From Indiicoccus explosivorum (lineage in GTDB: Bacteria; Bacillota; Bacilli; Bacillales_A; Planococcaceae), in the NCBI RefSeq assembly GCF_002167005.1, contig NZ_NHTN01000008.1:62001-126000 (forward strand): a stretch of DNA of 64,000 nucleotides, given 5' to 3'. A model generated the notes under the pieces. The model saw nothing but the letters and a program-made list of their open reading frames with translations, was not told the DNA's origin and searched no databases. A program made the translations under genes and the position numbers. Shown here piece by piece: positions 56,412 through 64,000 of the stretch; the first letter of the stretch is position 1, and the number at the start of each line of letters is the position of its first letter.

Positions 56412-57482
56412 ATGGCAAAACGTAAATTCGGTTTAGGTCTCTCACTGCTTCTCGCTTCAAGCACACTTCTTGCTGCTTGCGGAGAAGAGGAAACACCGGA
56501 AGTAGCTGGAGACACAGGAGATGAGCCTACTGAAGAAGAAGTATTCTCAGTAGCGATGGTTACGGACGTTGGCGGCATCGATGATAAGTCGTTCAACCAG
56601 TCAGCATGGGAAGGGATTCAGCGCTTCGGTGAAGATAACAATCTGGAACAGGGCGATGGCGGATTCGATTACCTGCAGTCCGCTTCGGATGCTGATTACA
56701 ACACGAACCTCAACAACCTGATCCGCCGCGGTTTTGATCTTGTCTTCGGTATCGGTTTCCTTATGGAAGGCGCGGTCGCTGAAATCGCTCAGCAGCAGCC
56801 GGAAGCACAGCTTGCGATCATCGATGCAGTCGTGGAAGAGCCGAACGTGGCCAGCGTGCTCTTTAAAGAACAGGAAGGCGCATTCCTTGCCGGTGTGGCA
56901 GCCGCTCTTATGACTGAAACCGGAAAAGTCGGTTTCGTCGGCGGTATGGAGATCCCGGTAATCGAGCGCTTTGAAGCAGGATTCCGTGCAGGTGTGGAAG
57001 CGGCTAATCCGGACGTGGAAGTCGACGTACAGTACACCGGCGCATTCGATAAAGCGGAACTCGGTAAGACGACAGCGAACCGCATGTACTCCGCTGGCGC
57101 GGACATCATCTTCCACGCTGCAGGCGCAACAGGAAACGGTGTGTTCACAGAAGCGAAAGAACGTAAAGAACAAGATCCGGATGCCAACGTATGGGTCATC
57201 GGGGTGGATGCTGACCAGTACGACCAAGGTGCAGTCGGCGATACAAACGTTACGCTCACTTCCGTCCTCAAACGGGTCGATAATGCGGTTTATGATATTT
57301 CGACTATGGCGATGAACGGCGAATTCCCGGGCGGCGAAACCATCGTCTACGGTCTTGAAGACGAAGGAGTTGCACTGGCGGATTCCCGCGGAGCAATCAC
57401 TGAAGATGTGCTTGCACAGATTGAAGAATTCAAACAGCAGATCGTTGCTGGCGAAATCACTGTTCCTGAAACTGTTGAATAA
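56412..57482 (+). CDS. nupN: BMP family nucleoside-binding lipoprotein (NupN-like)
   Basis: Substrate-binding lipoprotein (356 residues) of the basic membrane protein family. A signal peptide ends in the lipobox L-A-A-C23, followed by an acidic spacer (E-E-E-T-P-E-V-A) and the BMP fold (V-A-M-V-T-D-V-G-G-I-D-D-K-S-F-N-Q-S-A near 45-63). In B. subtilis the homologous NupNOPQ system imports guanosine; that specificity is inferred here. The ribosome site is weak. A strong terminator follows. Confidence 0.93.
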   Translation: MAKRKFGLGLSLLLASSTLLAACGEEETPEVAGDTGDEPTEEEVFSVAMVTDVGGIDDKSFNQSAWEGIQRFGEDNNLEQGDGGFDYLQSASDADYNTNLNNLIRRGFDLVFGIGFLMEGAVAEIAQQQPEAQLAIIDAVVEEPNVASVLFKEQEGAFLAGVAAALMTETGKVGFVGGMEIPVIERFEAGFRAGVEAANPDVEVDVQYTGAFDKAELGKTTANRMYSAGADIIFHAAGATGNGVFTEAKERKEQDPDANVWVIGVDADQYDQGAVGDTNVTLTSVLKRVDNAVYDISTMAMNGEFPGGETIVYGLEDEGVALADSRGAITEDVLAQIEEFKQQIVAGEITVPETVE

Positions 57483-57500
57483 GACGTTTCAATAACGGTC

Positions 57501-57540
57501 ATCATAAAGACCGGGTTAGCCGGTCTTTATGATTTTTTTT
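57501..57540 (+). terminator. Terminator between nupN and nupO
   Basis: ATCATAAAGACCGG (57501-57514), GTTAG loop, CCGGTCTTTATGAT (57520-57533) and eight Ts. A perfect 14-bp stem, the strongest terminator in the window; partial read-through would make binding protein exceed transporter. Confidence 0.9.
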
Positions 57541-57572
57541 GCGATTTTCCGATATTAAAGAAGACAGCGAGT

Positions 57573-57616
57573 TGATAGACGAAAGGCTTTTACTCGTAAG
57601 AGTCTTTCCTGTATCA
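57573..57616 (+). other. Structured leader hairpin before nupO
   Basis: GAAAGGCTTTTAC (57581-57593) pairs with GTAAGAGTCTTTC (57596-57608) through 13 positions including two wobbles, and TGATA (57573-57577) pairs with TATCA (57612-57616) outside. It lies 43 bases before the nupO start. The purpose is unknown; it could stabilise a processed mRNA 5' end. Confidence 0.5.
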
Positions 57617-57659
57617 GCTTTTCATCAGGTATTAACCAGTTTTCTAGGGAGTGAAAACA

Positions 57660-59201
57660 GTGGAATATGTAATCGAAATGCTTAATATCCGCAAAGAGTT
57701 CGGTTCATTTGTTGCGAACGATGATATTACGCTGCAAGTGAAAAAAGGGGAGATCCATGCGCTGCTCGGTGAGAATGGTGCCGGCAAATCGACGCTGATG
57801 AATGTCCTTTTCGGTCTTTACCAGCCGGAAGGCGGCGAAATCCGTGTGAGAGGGGAAGCGGTGAATATCACCGATCCGAACGTGGCGAACAAATTGGGAA
57901 TCGGCATGGTGCACCAGCATTTCATGCTAGTCGAAAATTTCACTGTCACTGAAAACATCATTCTCGGGAATGAAATGACGAAAGCGGGTATCGTCGATAA
58001 ACGGAAAGCATCGAAACGGGTCAAGAAACTGTCTGAACAGTACGGACTTAATGTTGATCCGAATGCTAAGATCGAAGATATTTCAGTCGGCATGCAGCAG
58101 CGGGTGGAAATTTTGAAGACCCTTTACCGCGGCGCGGACATTCTGATATTCGACGAGCCGACCGCATCCCTGACTCCTCAGGAAATCACGGAACTGATCC
58201 AAATCATGCAGCGGCTGGTCCAAGAAGGAAAATCCATCATTCTCATCACGCATAAACTGAAAGAGATCATGGACGTATCCGACAGAGTGACCATCATCCG
58301 GAAAGGACAAGGTGTCGGGACAGTAGTGACTGCGGAAACCAATCCCAATGAACTGGCTTCCCTCATGGTCGGCCGGCAGGTGGAATTCAAGACCGTCAAG
58401 GGCGAAGCGTTCCCGAAAGACACGGTACTGCTGATCGAAGACCTGACAGTCGCCGATTATCGCGGCGTCGAGAAAGTGAAAGGGCTGAATCTGGAAGTCC
58501 GTCACGGAGAAATTGTCGGAATTGCAGGAATAGACGGCAACGGGCAGACGGAACTGATCGAAGCCATCACAGGCTTGCGGAAAGTGAAAGGCGGAAAAAT
58601 CACTATCAGCGGAAAGGACGTAACCGGGAAGAAGCCCCGGAAAGTCACGGAAGCAGGTGTGGGCCATATCCCGCAGGACCGCCATAAGCATGGGCTCGTC
58701 CTTGATTTTCCGATCGGCCATAATATTGCACTGCAGACATACTATCAGGCCCCGATATCCAAAGGGGGGGTCATCCATTATGAAAAGATCGCCGAGCAGG
58801 CGAAACGCATCATCGAAAAATATGACGTGCGGACGCAGAGCGAAGCGACACCGGCTCGTGCCCTGTCCGGCGGTAATCAGCAGAAAGCGATCATCGGACG
58901 GGAAGTTGAACGGGACCCTGATCTCCTCATTGCGGCTTTGCCTACCCGTGGTCTTGATGTAGGGGCGATCGAATTTATCCATAGCCGGCTGATTGAACAG
59001 CGTGATCGCGGGAAAGCGGTCCTGCTGATTTCGTTCGAGCTTGATGAAGTCATGAATGTTTCTGACAGGATCGCTGTCATCTATGACGGCCAGATCATCG
59101 ATGAAGTGCTGCCGCAGGATACGTCCGAACAGGAACTCGGATTGCTTATGGCCGGACAGTCAGACCGGAAGACGAAAGCAGGTGCCAACGAACATGTCTA
59201 A
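57660..59201 (+). CDS. nupO: Nucleoside ABC transporter ATPase (NupO-like)
   Basis: ATPase with two fused nucleotide-binding domains (513 residues). The first has Walker A G-E-N-G-A-G-K-S-T (about 37-45) and signature I-S-V-G-M-Q-Q; the second has the degenerate loop G-I-D-G-N-G-Q-T-E and signature L-S-G-G-N-Q-Q, as in sugar-type importers. GTG 57651 lies inside AGGGAGTGA, so GTG 57660, giving the family start (MEYVIEM), is chosen. Overlaps nupP by 8 bases. Confidence 0.94.
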   Translation: MEYVIEMLNIRKEFGSFVANDDITLQVKKGEIHALLGENGAGKSTLMNVLFGLYQPEGGEIRVRGEAVNITDPNVANKLGIGMVHQHFMLVENFTVTENIILGNEMTKAGIVDKRKASKRVKKLSEQYGLNVDPNAKIEDISVGMQQRVEILKTLYRGADILIFDEPTASLTPQEITELIQIMQRLVQEGKSIILITHKLKEIMDVSDRVTIIRKGQGVGTVVTAETNPNELASLMVGRQVEFKTVKGEAFPKDTVLLIEDLTVADYRGVEKVKGLNLEVRHGEIVGIAGIDGNGQTELIEAITGLRKVKGGKITISGKDVTGKKPRKVTEAGVGHIPQDRHKHGLVLDFPIGHNIALQTYYQAPISKGGVIHYEKIAEQAKRIIEKYDVRTQSEATPARALSGGNQQKAIIGREVERDPDLLIAALPTRGLDVGAIEFIHSRLIEQRDRGKAVLLISFELDEVMNVSDRIAVIYDGQIIDEVLPQDTSEQELGLLMAGQSDRKTKAGANEHV

Positions 59202-60240
59202 TCGAACAACGAATCTTCTAGTGCCCGTCCTGGCCGTCGTGCTCGGACTGCTGGTGGGCGCCATCATCATGTGGGTCAGCGGCTATGACGCCATCGCCGG
59301 GTATGCCGCACTCTGGGATGGTATCTTCGGCGATCTGTACCGCGTCGGTGAAACGATCCGTCAGATCACACCGTACATCCTGGCCGGTCTCGCAGTCGCA
59401 TTCGCTTTCAGGGCCGGACTGTTCAATATCGGTGTTGAAGGACAGCTGATTGTCGGCTGGTTCGCCGCCGCTTACGTGGGTGTTGCGGTCGAACTGCCGA
59501 AAGTGATCCATCTGCCGCTCGCCATCCTGGCGGCCGCGGCCGCTGGAGCGCTCTGGGGATTCATTCCGGGTCTCTTAAAAGCGAAGTTCCATGTCCATGA
59601 AGTCATCGTTACCATCATGATGAACTATATCGCGCTCCACGTAGTCAACGCGCTGATCGAAGTCGTCACCGGCGGCAGCGAACGGACTGAACGGATTTTC
59701 CCTTCCGCGTCCCTCCGCTCGCCGTTCCTGGAAGCGCTGACGGATTATTCCCGTCTCCATTACGGCATTATCGTGGCGCTGATCATGGTCGTCGTCATGT
59801 GGTTCATCCTCGATAAAACAACGACCGGATTCGAATTGAAATCGGTCGGGTTCAACCAGCATGCCTCCCAGTATGCCGGCATGAAAGTGGACCGGAACAT
59901 CATCCTTGCGATGGTCATTTCCGGTGCGTTCGCCGGTATCGGCGGTGCGATGGAAGCGCTCGGGACGTTCGAGTATGTCTCATCGAAAGGCGGCTTTACC
60001 GGAATCGGGTTCGACGGAATCGCCGTCGCCCTCCTCGGGATGAATACACCAATCGGCGTTGTGCTTGGGGCCACTCTTTTCGGATCCCTGAAATATGGCG
60101 CACTCAATATGCCGAACGCCGCGAATATCCCAGTGGAAATCGTGGGGATTGTCACAGCCATCATCATCTATTTCGTAGCAGCCAGCTACGTAATCCGTCT
60201 GCTCATCGAGCGTGCAGCCAGAAAAAAGGAGGCGAAGTAA
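59194..60240 (+). CDS. nupP: Nucleoside ABC transporter permease (NupP-like)
   Basis: Permease (348 residues, about nine membrane helices) of the BPD-transport 2 family, with V-A-F-A-F-R-A-G-L-F-N-I-G-V-E-G-Q and the G-A-F-A-G-I-G-G-A coupling region. It forms the heterodimeric channel with NupQ. Its start overlaps nupO, and it ends one base before nupQ. Confidence 0.94.
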   Translation: MSNRTTNLLVPVLAVVLGLLVGAIIMWVSGYDAIAGYAALWDGIFGDLYRVGETIRQITPYILAGLAVAFAFRAGLFNIGVEGQLIVGWFAAAYVGVAVELPKVIHLPLAILAAAAAGALWGFIPGLLKAKFHVHEVIVTIMMNYIALHVVNALIEVVTGGSERTERIFPSASLRSPFLEALTDYSRLHYGIIVALIMVVVMWFILDKTTTGFELKSVGFNQHASQYAGMKVDRNIILAMVISGAFAGIGGAMEALGTFEYVSSKGGFTGIGFDGIAVALLGMNTPIGVVLGATLFGSLKYGALNMPNAANIPVEIVGIVTAIIIYFVAASYVIRLLIERAARKKEAK

Positions 60241-60241
60241 C

Positions 60242-61186
60242 ATGGGTCTGCTGGAAATGATCAACTTCATCGTGCCTTCTGCCATTTTCTACGCCGCCCC
60301 GCTCATCATCGTTGCGCTTGGGGGGGTATTCTCTGAAAGATCCGGTGTCGTCAACATCGGTTTGGAAGGGCTGATGGTCGTCGGCGCCTTTACAGGAGTC
60401 GTCTTCAATCTGTTCTTTGTGGACGTTTTCGGAGATGCGACCGCCTGGGTCTCCTTGATCGTCGCCATTATTGTCGGTATGCTGTTTTCACTGCTTCTTG
60501 CAGTCGCAGCCGTCTCTTTCCGGGCCGATCAGGTCGTCACCGGAGTGGCCATCAATCTGCTGGCCGTCGCTGCGACGATCTTCCTTGTCAAGAAACTGTT
60601 CGATAAAGGACAGACTGACACCATCGCTGTCAACTTTTCGAGAATTGATATCGGCTGGTTCAACCAGATTCCGATCATCGGCGATCTTTACTGGACTTCG
60701 ATTCTCGCGATCGTCCTTGCATTCATCGCTTGGGGAATCATTTATTACACTCCATTCGGGCTCCGGCTGCGGGCGGTAGGGGAACATCCGGCAGCCGCTG
60801 ATACGATGGGGGTAAACGTCACAAAAATGCGGTATATCGCTGTCATGATTTCGGGGGCGATGGGCGGTCTTGGCGGTGCGATTTACGCGCAGAGTATTTC
60901 TCAGGACTTCGGCCACGCAACCATCACGGGCCAGGGATTCATGGCGCTTGCCGCTCTGATTTTCGGCAAGTGGCATCCGCTGGGTGCGATGGGTGCAGCG
61001 CTGTTCTTCGGGTTCGCCCAGTCACTCAGCATTGTCGGCACATCCCTGCCGTTCTTCTCGGAAATCCCGACGGTGTTCCTGTATATCCTTCCTTACGTCC
61101 TGACTATCCTGGCCCTGGCTGGATTCATCGGCCGCGCGAGTGCGCCGAAAGCGAACGGTGTCCCTTATATCAAAGGGAACCGCTGA
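60242..61186 (+). CDS. nupQ: Nucleoside ABC transporter permease (NupQ-like)
   Basis: Second permease (314 residues, about nine helices), with F-S-E-R-S-G-V-V-N-I-G-L-E-G and the A-A-A-D-T-M-G-V-N coupling segment near 186-194. ATG 60242 has AAGGAGG (60226-60232) 9 bases upstream. It completes the importer; a terminator follows. Confidence 0.94.
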   Translation: MGLLEMINFIVPSAIFYAAPLIIVALGGVFSERSGVVNIGLEGLMVVGAFTGVVFNLFFVDVFGDATAWVSLIVAIIVGMLFSLLLAVAAVSFRADQVVTGVAINLLAVAATIFLVKKLFDKGQTDTIAVNFSRIDIGWFNQIPIIGDLYWTSILAIVLAFIAWGIIYYTPFGLRLRAVGEHPAAADTMGVNVTKMRYIAVMISGAMGGLGGAIYAQSISQDFGHATITGQGFMALAALIFGKWHPLGAMGAALFFGFAQSLSIVGTSLPFFSEIPTVFLYILPYVLTILALAGFIGRASAPKANGVPYIKGNR

Positions 61187-61231
61187 TCGGGAACTTACGA
61201 AGGAAAACGAAAACAGAAAAAACTTTCACCC

Positions 61232-61259
61232 AAAAGGGCTGTCTGCGGACAGCCCTTTT
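61232..61259 (+). terminator. nupQ terminator
   Basis: AAAAGGGCTGTC (61232-61243), TGCG loop, GACAGCCCTTTT (61248-61259): a perfect 12-bp stem whose arms carry A and T runs. Confidence 0.85.
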
Positions 61260-61266
61260 GCCGTAT

Positions 61267-61296
61267 TTGCAATACCTGTAATCCGTTCTGTATAGT
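61267..61296 (+). promoter_or_regulatory. ymfF promoter
   Basis: TTGCAA (-35, 61267-61272), 18-base spacer, TATAGT (-10, 61291-61296), 30 bases before the ymfF start and just after the nupQ terminator. Confidence 0.65.
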
Positions 61297-61325
61297 TAAG
61301 GTAGATAAATGAGAGGGGCAAAGAC

Positions 61326-62603
61326 ATGTTTGAAACGATTGGCATTGCAAATGGCGTGCGGCTGCACGTCAACGAAACAAAACAATTCAAGACAGTCAAC
61401 ATCGCACTGAAGTTCAAAACCGGTCTGAGTGCCCCGAAAGCGGCGGCCAGGTCCGTATTGGCGAACGTCCTGCAGCACAGCAACGAGGAGTACCCTTCGC
61501 ACACAGCACTCCGGATGGTACTCGATGATCTGTACGGCACTTCCCTTTATATAGATGCGGCGAAACGGGGGACCGAACATATTGTTTCCCTGAACGTCGA
61601 GACAGTGAATGATCAGTATCTGTCAGAAGACGGAGTGCTGGAAAAAGTGCTGAATCTCATGTATTTGATTCTTTTCAAACCGAACATGGAGAACGGCCTT
61701 TTCAAGGAAACGGTGTTCAACAGGGAGAAAAATGTCGTCCGGCAGCGAATCGAGTCCATATACGACGACAAGACCCGGTACGCCCAGCACCGCCTCACTG
61801 AGCTGGCTTTTCCGGGACATCCGGCCTCCGTCCCGGCGAACGGGACGATCGGAGACCTTGATGGACTGACGAATGAAGCGCTGCTGGCGGTTTATCAGTC
61901 GATGCTCAAAGAAGACAAAATCGATATATACGTGGTCGGCGACTTCGATGCGGAAAAGGCAGCGGCGTATGTCCGCCGTTATTTCCATTTCGACGGACGG
62001 GAGCCGGAACAGGCGCTGGTCCACGGCGATGTCCCGCAGCCTGAAAAGGAGCGCGTGACGGAAAACGAAGAAATGAAACAAGGGAAACTCCATATCGCCT
62101 ACACAACGCCTGTCACATTCCGTGATGAACGGTTCCCGGTCATGCAGCTGCTGAACGGTGTATTCGGCGGGTATGCGCATTCGAAGCTGTTCATGAATGT
62201 CCGCGAAAAAGAGAGCATGGCGTATTACGTCTCGAGTTCCTATGCTTCACAGTTCGGCCTGCTGTTCGTTCTCGCCGGCATCGACCAGGCGATGGATGAA
62301 AAAGCGATCCGGCTGATCGGCGAGCAGCTGGAGGAAGTGAAAAATGGCGAAATCTCCGATGAAGAGCTCGGACAGACAAAAGCGCTGTTAACCAACCAAC
62401 TGAAAGAAGCCCTCGATTCCGCCAGGGGCCAAATTGATATTTTCGATCAGTACATGGGCCTCACCGATGAATTCGATGCAGACTATCTGATCAGCAGATG
62501 GGCAGATGTGACAAAAGAAGACATCGCCGCAGCCGCAGCCGAGCTGGAACTGCACATGATTTATTTCCTGACAGGCAAGGAGAGTGAACAGCGCCATGCA
62601 TAA
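61326..62603 (+). CDS. ymfF: M16 peptidase-like protein YmfF, likely inactive
   Basis: M16-fold protein (425 residues) in which the zinc motif position reads H51-S-N-E-E55 instead of HxxEH, so the second histidine is missing. It is encoded immediately before the active-looking ymfH, overlapping by 8 bases, which recalls the non-catalytic/catalytic M16 heterodimers. Its substrate is not known. Start ATG 61326 behind GAGAGGGG. Confidence 0.9.
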   Translation: MFETIGIANGVRLHVNETKQFKTVNIALKFKTGLSAPKAAARSVLANVLQHSNEEYPSHTALRMVLDDLYGTSLYIDAAKRGTEHIVSLNVETVNDQYLSEDGVLEKVLNLMYLILFKPNMENGLFKETVFNREKNVVRQRIESIYDDKTRYAQHRLTELAFPGHPASVPANGTIGDLDGLTNEALLAVYQSMLKEDKIDIYVVGDFDAEKAAAYVRRYFHFDGREPEQALVHGDVPQPEKERVTENEEMKQGKLHIAYTTPVTFRDERFPVMQLLNGVFGGYAHSKLFMNVREKESMAYYVSSSYASQFGLLFVLAGIDQAMDEKAIRLIGEQLEEVKNGEISDEELGQTKALLTNQLKEALDSARGQIDIFDQYMGLTDEFDADYLISRWADVTKEDIAAAAAELELHMIYFLTGKESEQRHA

Positions 62604-63894
62604 ACTTCATTTCAGGCAGCTTGACGAAACGCTTTACCATGAACAGCTGGAAAACGGGCTTGAAGTCTTCATCCTTCCGAAAAAGGATTTTTCCAAAACA
62701 TACGCCACCTTTACAACTAAATACGGTTCGATCGATAACCGGTTCATTCCCCACGGTTCCAGTGAACCGATCTCCGTGCCGGACGGCATCGCTCATTTCC
62801 TCGAGCATAAAATGTTCGAAAAGGAAGACGGGGATGTGTTCAATCAGTTCAGTACACACGGCGCATCCGCAAACGCCTTCACTTCGTTTACACGGACGGC
62901 TTATCTGTATTCGGCGACCGGCCAGATCAAGGAGAATACGGAGACCCTGCTGGATTTCGTGCAAGATCCGTACTTTACCGAGCAGACCGTGGAAAAGGAA
63001 AAAGGCATCATCGGGCAGGAAATTACGATGTATGATGACCTGGCCGATTGGCGCCTGTATTTCGGGGTCATTGAAAACCTGTACAAGGAACATCCGGTGA
63101 AAATCGACATTGCCGGAACAGTCGAATCAATCAGCCAGATCACCGCTGATCATCTATATACGTGCTACCGTACGTTCTACCACCCGTCGAATATGCTGCT
63201 GTTCATCGTCGGTTCTGCGGATCCCGAAGAAATGATGGAACTGGTGCGATCCAACCAGGCGAAAAAGGAGTTTCCTCCAGCAGAACCGATCACCCGGCTT
63301 TATCCGGATGAACCGAAGGAAGCCGCAGTGAAGAGCGGATCCATCCGCATGAGCGTCCAGAAGCCGAAAGTCCTCGTCGGTATGAAGCCGGCTGTCACAG
63401 ACCTGTCCGGCAGCGAAATGCTGAAGCATGAACTTGCGATGCAGCTGGCACTTGAACTGCTGTTCGGCCGGACTTCGGATTTCTACCACGAAGCTTATGA
63501 GAACGACTTGATTGATGAATCCTACTCCTATGAATTTTCGTTGGAGAATGGGTTCGGTTATGCGATGGTCGGCTCGGATAGCCATGAACCGGAAAAACTG
63601 GCGGAAGAAATCTCCTCCACGCTCCAGCGGGCGGCTGAAATGTGGCCGTTCGGCGAAGAAGACCTGAACCGGGTCCGACGGAAGAAAATCGGCACATTCC
63701 TCCGGGCCCTCAATTCTCCGGAGTATATTGCCAATCAGTTCACACGCTACAAGTTCAACGGGATGGACTTGTTTGAAGTGGTACCGACGCTCGAGGGGAT
63801 GGAAGTGGCGGATCTCCAGGAAGCCTTTGCATCCATCAGCGGCGAACAGCAGCGGACGGTATTTTCTGTCCTCCCGAACCGTAAGGGACAGTAA
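62596..63894 (+). CDS. ymfH: M16 family zinc peptidase YmfH
   Basis: M16 peptidase (432 residues) with intact H67-F-L-E-H71 and a downstream glutamate region (V-E-K-E-K-G-I-I-G-Q-E-I). The sequence is closely similar in pattern to B. subtilis YmfH (G-S-I-D-N-R-F, G-A-S-A-N-A-F-T-S-F-T-R-T-A-Y). GTG 62584 is in frame but too close to AAGGAG (62577-62582); ATG 62596 gives the expected start. Shares its last base with ymfI. Confidence 0.92.
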   Translation: MHKLHFRQLDETLYHEQLENGLEVFILPKKDFSKTYATFTTKYGSIDNRFIPHGSSEPISVPDGIAHFLEHKMFEKEDGDVFNQFSTHGASANAFTSFTRTAYLYSATGQIKENTETLLDFVQDPYFTEQTVEKEKGIIGQEITMYDDLADWRLYFGVIENLYKEHPVKIDIAGTVESISQITADHLYTCYRTFYHPSNMLLFIVGSADPEEMMELVRSNQAKKEFPPAEPITRLYPDEPKEAAVKSGSIRMSVQKPKVLVGMKPAVTDLSGSEMLKHELAMQLALELLFGRTSDFYHEAYENDLIDESYSYEFSLENGFGYAMVGSDSHEPEKLAEEISSTLQRAAEMWPFGEEDLNRVRRKKIGTFLRALNSPEYIANQFTRYKFNGMDLFEVVPTLEGMEVADLQEAFASISGEQQRTVFSVLPNRKGQ

Positions 63895-64000
63895 TGAAGC
63901 GTTTCGGAGTGGTCCTCGGCGCTTCGGGGGATATCGGGAAGGCGATTTCCGTCCGGCTGGCAGAGCAGGGCTGGTCGCTATACCTGCATTGGAATTCCCG
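63894..64000 (+). CDS. ymfI: Short-chain reductase YmfI, 5' part
   Basis: Only the first 35 codons lie in the window. They show a Rossmann nucleotide-binding start, G-V-V-L-G-A-S-G-D-I-G-K-A, typical of short-chain dehydrogenases. B. subtilis YmfI reduces the 5-aminopentanone modification on elongation factor P, and the position after ymfH is the same. The ATG overlaps the ymfH stop by one base. Confidence 0.8.
   Translation, partial: MKRFGVVLGASGDIGKAISVRLAEQGWSLYLHWNS

Noticed and set aside
57541-57650. Purine riboswitch upstream of nupO
   Set aside because: The conserved purine aptamer core and its three-helix layout are absent; only a single long hairpin is visible.
1-64000. Mobile elements, CRISPR arrays, tRNA or rRNA genes, defence islands
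   Set aside because: No transposase, integrase, regular repeat-spacer array or structural RNA gene was recognised, and every interval over 75 bases is accounted for by leaders, promoters or terminators.

Overview
The window is a chromosomal segment of a motile low-G+C Gram-positive (Bacillota, Bacillales) whose base composition is unusually GC-rich for the group (hand-counted 60-base lines of coding DNA are about 48-52% GC). Gene order follows the Bacillus subtilis fla/che to ymf region almost gene for gene. PolC, SigD, SwrB, CheC/CheD, FliY and RNase J2 all point to Bacillales. The GC-rich composition, together with the absence between pnp and ftsK of the sporulation and lysine-pathway genes found there in B. 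subtilis, suggests a Planococcaceae-like organism, perhaps Bhargavaea or a relative. That placement is inference only. All genes lie on the + strand.

Region 1 (1-26541) is a complete fla/che operon with 33 tightly packed, often overlapping genes: rod (flgB, flgC, fliE), MS ring and switch (fliF, fliG, fliM, fliY), export ATPase (fliH, fliI, fliJ), hook (fliK, flgD, flgE), stator helper proteins (swrD, fliL), export gate (fliZ/O, fliP, fliQ, fliR, flhB, flhA), placement GTPase and ATPase (flhF, flhG), chemotaxis (cheY, cheB, cheA, cheW, cheC, cheD), the flagellar sigma factor sigD and swrB. It ends at a terminator.

Region 2 (26560-35767) holds translation and envelope genes: rpsB, tsf, pyrH and frr, then uppS, cdsA, dxr, rseP and proS (undecaprenyl diphosphate, CDP-diacylglycerol, isoprenoid entry, site-2 protease, prolyl-tRNA synthetase). 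Region 3 (35802-50077) holds polC, the rimP-nusA-ylxR-ylxQ-infB-ylxP-rbfA operon, truB, ribF, rpsO and pnp. Several RNA leaders (rpsB, rimP, rpsO, pnp) carry structures that look autoregulatory.

Region 4 (50100-64000) holds an M16 peptidase (mlpA), RNase J2 (rnjB), the DNA translocase ftsK/spoIIIE, a GntR/UTRA regulator, a nucleoside ABC importer (lipoprotein, ATPase, two permeases), an M16 pair (ymfF, ymfH) and the start of ymfI. The shared dyad GATGT-N3-ACATC occurs both at the regulator's own promoter and just before the importer lipoprotein gene, which makes a local repressor circuit plausible.

No phage, insertion sequence, CRISPR array, toxin-antitoxin or defence island is visible, nor any tRNA or rRNA gene. 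I found no wholly new gene system. The observations worth following are regulatory (the paired GntR dyads, a hairpin wedged between the ribosome binding site and start of swrD, the rimP-nusA attenuator, the dyad across two pnp -10 elements) and one enzymatic (RNase J2 lacking three catalytic metal ligands).
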